A program made the translations under genes and the position numbers. A stretch of DNA of 16,804 nucleotides from DAOUBA01 sp034432855 (GTDB lineage: Bacteria; Chloroflexota; Anaerolineae; B4-G1), in contig DAOUBA010000191.1 in the NCBI GenBank assembly GCA_034432855.1, positions 1 to 16,804 on the forward strand, in the 5' to 3' direction. Of the stretch, positions 11,790-16,804 are shown one piece after another (position 1 is the first letter of the stretch; every line of letters begins with the position of its first letter). The notes under the pieces were generated by a model, which made no database searches, was not told where the DNA came from, and saw nothing but the letters and a program-made list of their open reading frames with translations.

Positions 11790-14069
11790 TCAGAATAGCG
11801 GTATCTGTGCGGCCTCGCGTTCGACGATGGGGTCGAGCCCCAGCACGGTCTTGAACGCGTAGCGGTCCAGTTTCTCCTCGGCCAGCAGCCGCCGCAGATG
11901 GCGGAACTTGATGAATTGCCACCCGTCTTGCTCCACGGCTCGGCGTAGGCGCGGGTCGCGCTGTAACTTGAAGGTGACCAATTGCGCCCGTCCGCCGGGG
12001 AGCACCAGGCAACGTTGCGCACCTTCGTCAACTGCCCGATCGTTGAGCAGATAGTCTCCCAGGGCAGCCGTGGGCGAGACGGTGAAGACGTACACCTCCT
12101 GACCTCCCTCCAACCAGCGCACATCCCATCCGGCTTTGCGCTTCACCTTGAACCCTAACCGTTTACCCAGGGTTTTCAGGTCCTGGCGTAGCGCCTTCAG
12201 TTCGGCGGCGCGCTGCGCGGGCTCGTCTTCGAGGCGCAGGCGCAACGTTCCGCCTTCTGGCACGCCATACGAATCCACGCAGGCCAGGACGAGCGCCAGG
12301 TCCGGCGTGAGCGGGCCGGGGAAACCGGCGTAGACGGCATTAACGAGGTCCTCGGGATTCCAGGCCCGTTGCAGGAGCAGGTCTCGTACCCGGGCCTCAA
12401 CCCGGTCGGCCAACGGCGGTTCGGCGCGGCTCACCGCGGGTCTGGCGTCCAGGCGCATATCTGCCAGCCACCACAACGCGCCTTCGTCGTGGTCGGCGAG
12501 CCGCACGAGCGGGGACGCTTCGAGCGCGCGGCGCACTGCGCCGGTGGTGAACGCGAACGGCGGTGTGTTGCCCTCTGGGAGCGCCGCCGCCTGCGCCAGC
12601 AGCCCGCGCCGGGCCAGTTCTGCGTACACGCTCGCGTGCACGAGCGGCCAGGCTGCCGGTTCCCCACGCGCCCGCAGGCCGTTCACGGCCGCCTCTGCCG
12701 CCGCAGCCATCAGGGCCTGTTCCAGCGTCTGCGTATCCGCCGGGGGTGAGGGCTGCACACCCTGCCAGCGCCAGACCAGCCGGTAGCCCGCTTCGGGGCT
12801 ATAGCCCCAGCCTGCCAGGGTATAGCCCGCGCCGCTGGCGGCCAGCGCGACCGATTCGAGCAGCGCAACATCGTGTTCGTAAAAGAACGTAACTAGGTGG
12901 CCGTCGGCGGTCAACGGCGGTCCGGCGGCATTCAGCGCCATGCGCAGCACGCGCCAGTGCCACTCCCAGTCGAAGCGGCGGCGGCGCAGGAAGGGGCGCA
13001 TGGCGTGAGCGGCGGGTGTATCCCACAGCCAGCAGGCCCACAGCGCCGCAAGCGCCCAAAAGACGGCGTCGGGCCGGGGCGGGTCGGCGACGATGAGGGC
13101 GACACTGGCCGGTTGAACGACCTTTTGCACGTCGCGGGCCGCGTGGCTGGCCAGCGCGTACCCTTGCGCCTCACCCCTCACTAGTGCAGCGACGTCGGTG
13201 ACCGGGCGCAAAGGGGCAGGGGGTTCGGCCAGCAGCCGCGAGAAGCATTCCTCGAAGCACAGCCAGACGTTGCGTTCCAGGTATAGTGGGGGGATGCGCA
13301 GGGTGCGTGGGCGGTGGGGTGGTTCACCGTAATGATCGAGGCTGGCGCAGACGTCGCAGCAGTCCAGGAGTGTGGCAGCCAGCGCGATCTTGACCTCCCG
13401 ATCGGCCTCCAGCCCTTCGAGCCGCAGCGCCAGGTCCATCAGCGCCGAGAGATTGCGCGGCGTATAGAGTTCGAGCAACTCGGCGGTGCGCTCCCGCGCC
13501 GGGTGGCCCGATGGAGCCGCCCGGTCCAGCGCATAGTAGTAGGCCAGGCCACGCGGCGGAAGACGGCGGGCGGTTTGGATGTCCTGGTCATCCGCGTCCC
13601 CTTCCTGTACACCGGTACACTGGGGACAGCGCACCGCCTTTCTAAAAGAATATCCGCCATCGCGGTCCCAGGCAAACCACACGGCGACTCCGGGCGCCTT
13701 GCAGGTGGGACAGGCGGAGCAGTAGAGCGAGGTCAGGTGGCGCTGCAGGGTGAGGTCGCCCTTGGGGCTATCAGCCAGACGAGTGAAGGCGGCGCGGAGC
13801 GCTGCAACGTCGGGGCGGCTCAGGCCCATGCGGGCGGCGAGGAGCAACAGGGGATTCACGCTGAGCCCGAGTGCGCGGCGGCCGGCTGCGATGATCTCTC
13901 GTATGGCCGCCGGTCCCTGACAGAACAGGTCCACCACCAGGTCGCTGGGCCGGGTGAGACGCTGCACGTACAGCCCTATTGCCCCGACCGGTTGAGCCGG
14001 TCGGTAGCGGGCCAGGGGGCCTTCCGGCGGCTGCAGCCGACCGGGGATGAACCATGCTTGTTCAGGCAC
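11790..14069 (-). CDS. Divergent DNA methyltransferase-like protein (COG1743/DUF1156-like)
   Basis: A 759-residue protein resembling N6/N4 DNA methyltransferases, with altered key motifs. An SAM motif I equivalent is VDLFCQGPA (46-54; normally DPFCGSGT), followed by the usual helix and GRRALGLSVNPL. A zinc ribbon follows (C117, C120, C123 and C148, C151). Then come ERNVWLCFEECF and the motif IV equivalent ADPPRPDAVFWAL (328-340; normally DPPY), and later a Rossmann end, LVTFFYEHD. The last 250 residues are of unknown fold. Loss of the GxG in motif I and of the DPPY tyrosine suggests it no longer methylates, or works on something else. The start is uncertain: the frame is open to an ATG at 14168, but that lies in palindromic repeats; GTG 14069 follows a TACAAT box by 6 bases and may be leaderless. 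It heads the leftward gene block. Confidence 0.7.
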   Translation of the reverse strand: MPEQAWFIPGRLQPPEGPLARYRPAQPVGAIGLYVQRLTRPSDLVVDLFCQGPAAIREIIAAGRRALGLSVNPLLLLAARMGLSRPDVAALRAAFTRLADSPKGDLTLQRHLTSLYCSACPTCKAPGVAVWFAWDRDGGYSFRKAVRCPQCTGVQEGDADDQDIQTARRLPPRGLAYYYALDRAAPSGHPARERTAELLELYTPRNLSALMDLALRLEGLEADREVKIALAATLLDCCDVCASLDHYGEPPHRPRTLRIPPLYLERNVWLCFEECFSRLLAEPPAPLRPVTDVAALVRGEAQGYALASHAARDVQKVVQPASVALIVADPPRPDAVFWALAALWACWLWDTPAAHAMRPFLRRRRFDWEWHWRVLRMALNAAGPPLTADGHLVTFFYEHDVALLESVALAASGAGYTLAGWGYSPEAGYRLVWRWQGVQPSPPADTQTLEQALMAAAAEAAVNGLRARGEPAAWPLVHASVYAELARRGLLAQAAALPEGNTPPFAFTTGAVRRALEASPLVRLADHDEGALWWLADMRLDARPAVSRAEPPLADRVEARVRDLLLQRAWNPEDLVNAVYAGFPGPLTPDLALVLACVDSYGVPEGGTLRLRLEDEPAQRAAELKALRQDLKTLGKRLGFKVKRKAGWDVRWLEGGQEVYVFTVSPTAALGDYLLNDRAVDEGAQRCLVLPGGRAQLVTFKLQRDPRLRRAVEQDGWQFIKFRHLRRLLAEEKLDRYAFKTVLGLDPIVEREAAQIPLF

Positions 14070-14104
14070 GCTTCTATTGTACACCGACTTTGTGTCGGAG
14101 GCGA
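14070..14104 (-). promoter_or_regulatory. Possible promoter of methyltransferase-like gene
   Basis: TACAAT (14081-14076) reads leftward, with a weak TTCGCC 18 bases upstream (14105-14100). The 6-base gap from the -10 box to GTG 14069 would make the mRNA leaderless. A small inverted repeat, CCGAC-N5-GTCGG (14085-14099), lies between the boxes and could bind a regulator. Confidence 0.35.
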
Positions 14105-14114
14105 ATATCCTTGA

Positions 14115-14142
14115 GTACGGGCGAGGCGAGCCTCGTCCGTAC
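14115..14142. repeat. Palindromic repeat 1 of 3
   Basis: GTACGGGCGAGGC (14115-14127) and GCCTCGTCCGTAC (14130-14142) pair at 12 of 13 positions, and the single mismatch becomes a wobble pair in RNA. The loop is only 2 bases, so as DNA it is a near-perfect 28-bp palindrome. Confidence 0.75.
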
Positions 14143-14160
14143 ATCTTTTGTGCTTCGTGT

Positions 14161-14199
14161 ACGGGCACGGCGTCACTACGCCCCCGCTGCCGTGCCTGT
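14161..14199. repeat. Palindromic repeat 2 of 3
   Basis: ACGGGCACGGC (14161-14171) pairs with GCCGTGCCTGT (14189-14199) at 10 of 11 positions across a 17-base loop. It shares the tACGGGC edge with repeat 1, so the two are likely relatives. Confidence 0.6.
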
Positions 14200-14214
14200 G
14201 AGTGGTGTCGGCGT

Positions 14215-14236
14215 GGGGCGATCCGGAGATCGCCCC
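14215..14236. repeat. Palindromic repeat 3 of 3
   Basis: GGGGCGATC-CGGA-GATCGCCCC is a perfect 9-bp stem with a 4-base loop. No T-run follows on either strand, so it is a REP-like element rather than a terminator. Confidence 0.75.
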
Positions 14237-14291
14237 TGCCCTGAGCGTAACTTTCGCATTCGGCACGTGTTCTTATCTGTAGATTACACTG

Positions 14292-14321
14292 TTGCGCCAG
14301 TCACATAAATGGCATTATAAT
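14292..14321 (+). promoter_or_regulatory. Promoter of small membrane protein gene
   Basis: TTGCGC (14292-14297), an 18-base spacer, then perfect TATAAT (14316-14321). Transcription would start near 14328, leaving a leader of about 43 bases with AAGGAG before the ATG at 14371. Confidence 0.65.
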
Positions 14322-14370
14322 GATGTCAACGTAATGGCCTGGTGTTCATAGCACAGAAAGGAGACTCGAA

Positions 14371-14748
14371 ATGAAAGTGAATACGTCTATAGCCCTGAGA
14401 GCAGGGTTGATCGGGGCAGCGGCAGGAGCCGTCTTCGGGATTCTCGTGAGCATCATCCCGTTTCTCGGCTGCCTCTTCTCGTGGGTGGGCCCCTTGATCG
14501 CCGTGGTCGCCGGAGCCCTGTACGTCCACTTCTCCGCCGGCAAGGTGGAGATTGCCGAGGGGGCACTGGGCGGGGCTGTTGCCGGCGCAATCGCTGGGGC
14601 GGTTGGCGCGTTGGTGAGCAACCTCATCGCCGTCATTTTCCAGGATGCTGCGTTTATTGGGCTGATCCTGGGCCTGATCGGAGGGATCGTGGGCGGTGCC
14701 ATCGGCGGCGCGATCGGCGGTGTGATCTACTCCCTCATCAAGAAGTAA
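14371..14748 (+). CDS. Small glycine-rich multi-TM membrane protein
   Basis: A 125-residue very hydrophobic protein. About four membrane segments can be drawn (roughly 9-29, 34-53, 65-90, 93-121), with short polar joints (HFSAGKVEIAEG at 53-64 is the longest). Glycine-zipper-like runs such as GGIVGGAIGGAIGG (104-117) suggest tightly packed helices. It ends in a basic KK. It resembles the DUF5518-type or glycine-zipper small membrane proteins, but I cannot assign a function. It is a monocistronic unit with its own promoter (14292-14321), AAGGAG eight bases ahead of the ATG, and an intrinsic terminator (14778-14819). Confidence 0.8.
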   Translation: MKVNTSIALRAGLIGAAAGAVFGILVSIIPFLGCLFSWVGPLIAVVAGALYVHFSAGKVEIAEGALGGAVAGAIAGAVGALVSNLIAVIFQDAAFIGLILGLIGGIVGGAIGGAIGGVIYSLIKK

Positions 14749-14777
14749 GACGCCAAGACACAGGTTCGCAATCCAAA

Positions 14778-14819
14778 GGCCCGGTCAGGATGTAACTCCT
14801 GCCGGGCCATTTCTTTTGT
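14778..14819 (+). terminator. Rho-independent terminator
   Basis: GGCCCGG-t-CAGGA (14778-14790) pairs with TCCTGCCGGGCC (14797-14808), a 12-bp stem with one bulged T and a TGTAAC loop, followed by ATTTCTTTTGT. It lies 30 bases after the small membrane protein stop. Confidence 0.85.
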
Positions 14820-14891
14820 CCGGTGGTTACCCGGCGCGCTGCAAATCTTCAGGTTCAAAGTATACCATTGCACGGTGCCGCTGAAAAGCGG

Positions 14892-14919
14892 TTGCCCGCT
14901 TCCTTGCCTGTGCTATAAT
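14892..14919 (+). promoter_or_regulatory. Promoter of DUF3048 lipoprotein gene
   Basis: TTGCCC (14892-14897), a 16-base spacer, perfect TATAAT (14914-14919). A small hairpin, CCGCT-GAAA-AGCGG (14878-14891), abuts the -35 box. The leader would be about 30 bases with GGAGGTG before ATG 14958. Confidence 0.75.
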
Positions 14920-14957
14920 AAGCCGCGTTGCAGACACTCTGCGCGGAGGTGAAGCGT

Positions 14958-16148
14958 ATGAGCCACACAGAGCACAGGAGAGGGCCACGTGCATTGGTCT
15001 GGATCACAGTTGGGCTGGCAGTGCTGACGCTCATTCCGGGCGCGCTGGGCGGTTGTGGCGGTGGATCGGCGGTGGCGACCCCCACGCCGACCCGCACCCC
15101 GGCCCCAACGGCGACTCCGTTCCCGACCGCTACCCCGCTCCCCACGCCCACACCGACCCCGGCGTTCACCCCGACCCCCACACCGTTTCCCGAAAACGTC
15201 AATCCGCTCACCGGCGAGGTCGTGCCGGACCCCAGCGTGTTGAACCGGGTGCCGGTGGCGATCAAGATTTCCAACTGGCCGCCGCAGTACGTGCGGCCTC
15301 AGGCCGGCATCAACAGCGCCGACATCATCTACGAGCACTATAACGAGGGTTGGTTCGCCAGCCGTTGGACGGCGATCTACCTGGGCAAAGACCCACAGCG
15401 GGTGGGGCCGACACGCAGTGGCCGGTTGATTGACCTGGAACTGCCGGCGATCTACAAGGCCGTGCTGGCCTGCTGGGGGTTCAGCGATGGGGTGGCGGAG
15501 ATCATGCGCAACTCGGACCTCTACCCCAATCGGATTGCCTCCTACAGCCTGCCGGAGCAGATTGCGCCCGATCCTTTCTACCGCGACTATAGCCGCAACG
15601 TGCCGTTGGAGCACACCGGCTACACCGATCCGGCGCGGGTGCGCGCCTGGGCGGAAGCACACGGCATCAGCGGGCGGCAGGCCGGCCTGGAGGGAATGGT
15701 CTTTTCCGAGCACCCCACGGTGACGGGGACACCCGCTTCTCGTATCCGCATTCCCTGGCGCAGCCTCGATACGGACTGGCGCTACGACCCGGCCAGCGGG
15801 CGCTACCTGCGCTGGTCCGATGGCAGCCCGCACACCGACGCGCTCGATGGGAAGCAACTCGCCGTGGCCAATGTGGTCATCCTCTACGTGCCGCAGTGGA
15901 ACACCAATATCATCGAGGACCCCCACAGCGGCGCGCTCTCCATTCAGTTCGCGCTGTGGGACTCGAACCGCGCCATCATCTTCCGCGATGGGGTGCGGAT
16001 TGACGGGTTCTGGCAACGGTGGAAGCGGTGGGATATGCTGACGCTGACCGACGAGCAGGGCAATCCGATCCCGCTGAAGGTGGGGAATACGTTCTTCGAG
16101 GTGCTACCGGCGAGCGGGGACCGTTGGATCGAGATCGTTGTCGAGTAG
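14958..16148 (+). CDS. DUF3048 domain-containing lipoprotein (YerB-like)
   Basis: A 396-residue secreted lipoprotein. A hydrophobic signal (12-30) ends in a lipobox ALGGC with C33 as the lipidated residue. A Thr-Pro-rich linker of about 40 residues (40-78) is encoded by a low-complexity ac/cc-rich tract. The DUF3048 domain follows: ENVNPLTGEVVP, NRVPVAIKISNWP, RPQAGINSADIIYEHYNEG, then VGPTRSGRL, with the second half (about 265-396) including VVILYVPQWN and a final WIEIVVE. DUF3048 has no firmly established biochemical role; B. subtilis YerB belongs to it. The linker suggests the domain is held away from the membrane on the outer face. The ATG 14958 is chosen over ATG 14928 because GGAGGTG sits right before it and it begins a normal signal peptide. 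Convergent with amrA, 20 bases away. Confidence 0.92.
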   Translation: MSHTEHRRGPRALVWITVGLAVLTLIPGALGGCGGGSAVATPTPTRTPAPTATPFPTATPLPTPTPTPAFTPTPTPFPENVNPLTGEVVPDPSVLNRVPVAIKISNWPPQYVRPQAGINSADIIYEHYNEGWFASRWTAIYLGKDPQRVGPTRSGRLIDLELPAIYKAVLACWGFSDGVAEIMRNSDLYPNRIASYSLPEQIAPDPFYRDYSRNVPLEHTGYTDPARVRAWAEAHGISGRQAGLEGMVFSEHPTVTGTPASRIRIPWRSLDTDWRYDPASGRYLRWSDGSPHTDALDGKQLAVANVVILYVPQWNTNIIEDPHSGALSIQFALWDSNRAIIFRDGVRIDGFWQRWKRWDMLTLTDEQGNPIPLKVGNTFFEVLPASGDRWIEIVVE

Positions 16149-16168
16149 GGACATTCAATTGAACGTTC

Positions 16169-16732
16169 CTACTCCTCGAACATCTCCACCTGGTAGGTGT
16201 ACACGTCGAGGTCCCCGCGGCGATAGGCATCGGGCGGGAGATGGGCCTTGAGGCACAGGTGCTGCAAGAACTCGTGGGGATCGGGCAGTTTTTCCCACAC
16301 CTGCGGCAGGAAGGTGGCGCGGTTCCAGCCGCGTTCGATCACCACGCCGTCCACACCGGGGCGCAGCCTGGCGATGAGGTCATCGGGGCCGTCGTAATCC
16401 AGCCGCTGCGGGGTGCTCAGCACCGAGATCTCGATGTGCAGGTCATCCACCTCGTTGGCGCGCACGGGCGGGAAGCGGGGGTCCTGAAAGGCGGCGGCAA
16501 GCGCGTTCTCGCGCACGTCCAATATTAGCGGGCGCCGCGCTTCCAGCGAGCCGATGCAGCCACGCAGGTTACCGTGCTCGGTCAGTGTGACGAAACTGGC
16601 TCCGTCGCGCCGCAAAGCCTCCGAAACCTCGTTAAGATTAATTGTTGGCGGCTTTTTCCCCTGCGTCGCCAGCGCGATCGTTTCATGCGCCAGTTTTAAG
16701 AGCATCTGTCTGTCCTCGGGTGAAAGCGGCAT
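16169..16732 (-). CDS. amrA: AmmeMemoRadiSam system protein A (AMMECR1 domain)
   Basis: A 187-residue AMMECR1-domain protein. The invariant LRGCIGSL lies at 56-63, followed by ENALAAAFQDPRFPPV (75-90). Further on are the EISVLSTP segment (101-108), WNRATFLPQVWEKLPDP (about 140-155) and FLQHLCLKA near the C-terminus. Length is typical of the bacterial form. In bacteria and archaea this protein is usually encoded with a MEMO-family protein and a radical SAM protein; the biochemical role of the trio is not settled. The ATG start has GGGAGG upstream. The last codons of a MEMO-like gene end 21 bases before it, so the two form an operon coming in from the right. Confidence 0.93.
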   Translation of the reverse strand: MPLSPEDRQMLLKLAHETIALATQGKKPPTINLNEVSEALRRDGASFVTLTEHGNLRGCIGSLEARRPLILDVRENALAAAFQDPRFPPVRANEVDDLHIEISVLSTPQRLDYDGPDDLIARLRPGVDGVVIERGWNRATFLPQVWEKLPDPHEFLQHLCLKAHLPPDAYRRGDLDVYTYQVEMFEE

Positions 16733-16753
16733 TGAGCGTCCTCCCGTGTGTCC

Positions 16754-16804
16754 TCAATCCGTGTACGCCACCGCTGCGTATCCCACGACCTGCCACTTGT
16801 CGCC
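16754..16804 (-). CDS. amrB: AmmeMemoRadiSam system protein B (MEMO family), C-terminal end only
   Basis: Only the last 16 codons and the TGA (16756-16754) are in the window. They read GDKWQVVGYAAVAYTD, which matches the usual end of MEMO-family proteins (VVGYAAVAF-like). Position immediately upstream of amrA supports this. The rest lies beyond the right edge. Short, so the call rests on motif plus context. Confidence 0.6.
   Translation of the reverse strand, partial: GDKWQVVGYAAVAYTD

Noticed and set aside
13314..14114. 266-codon plus-strand frame
   Set aside because: Opposite the methyltransferase-like gene, which has recognisable motifs; no family signal in the antisense frame.
15079..15190. 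Periodic cc/ac tract as a possible repeat array or CRISPR
   Set aside because: It encodes the Thr-Pro linker of a lipoprotein; units are short and uneven, with no spacers.
14913..16016. 367-codon minus-strand frame
   Set aside because: Antisense to the clear DUF3048 gene; His/Arg/Gly-rich composition typical of a shadow frame.
16149..16168. Palindrome ttcaattgaa between the convergent genes as a shared terminator
   Set aside because: Only a 10-base AT-rich palindrome with no loop or T-tract; too weak.

Overview
This is a GC-rich bacterial chromosome segment that most resembles a Chloroflexota genome (Anaerolineae/Caldilineae/Roseiflexus-like). The clues are the DUF3048 lipoprotein with a long Thr-Pro linker, the AmmeMemoRadiSam genes, a stand-alone RecO, a VorB-type 2-oxoacid:ferredoxin oxidoreductase, and many small palindromic or heptameric repeats at gene borders. 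No rRNA, tRNA, CRISPR, transposase or phage gene was seen. The phylum is inferred from protein style, not from a marker gene.

Layout: bases 1-427 hold no convincing gene, only hairpins and a degenerate dispersed repeat. From 14069 down to 428, essentially everything is on the minus strand. Read in the direction of transcription the order is: a divergent, probably non-catalytic DNA-methyltransferase-like protein (14069-11790); a one-TM protein with VPI/IPV repeats (11774-11253); a Phd/YefM-type antitoxin-like protein with its own promoter and operator-like inverted repeats (11193-10738); a GNAT acetyltransferase (10690-9911); a four-gene 2-oxoacid:ferredoxin oxidoreductase (ferredoxin, alpha, beta, gamma; 9869-7080); a one-TM protein (7004-6555); a patatin-like lipase (6524-5619); a tandem universal stress protein (5570-4596); an alanine dehydrogenase-family protein (4599-3499); and an acetyl-CoA hydrolase/4-hydroxybutyrate CoA-transferase family protein (3496-2195). 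A terminator follows at 2174-2137. The promoter of the next unit, recO plus ADP-ribosylglycohydrolase (2109-428), is interleaved with that terminator.

On the right, after a repeat-rich divergent intergenic region (14070-14370), two plus-strand units each have their own promoter: a small glycine-rich membrane protein with a terminator, and the DUF3048 lipoprotein. Converging on them from the right edge are amrA (AMMECR1) and the last codons of amrB (MEMO family).

Function: the oxidoreductase (2-oxoacid to acyl-CoA plus reduced ferredoxin), the alanine dehydrogenase homologue and the CoA-transferase form a plausible module for amino-acid or 2-oxoacid oxidation and fermentation, with overlapping or closely spaced genes suggesting co-transcription. 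The least understood part is 10738-14069: a methyltransferase-like protein that has lost its motif I glycines and the DPPY tyrosine, followed by a repeat protein and an antitoxin-like regulator without a classical toxin. Short repeats have also entered two genes in frame, the gamma-subunit N-terminus and the second stress-protein domain.
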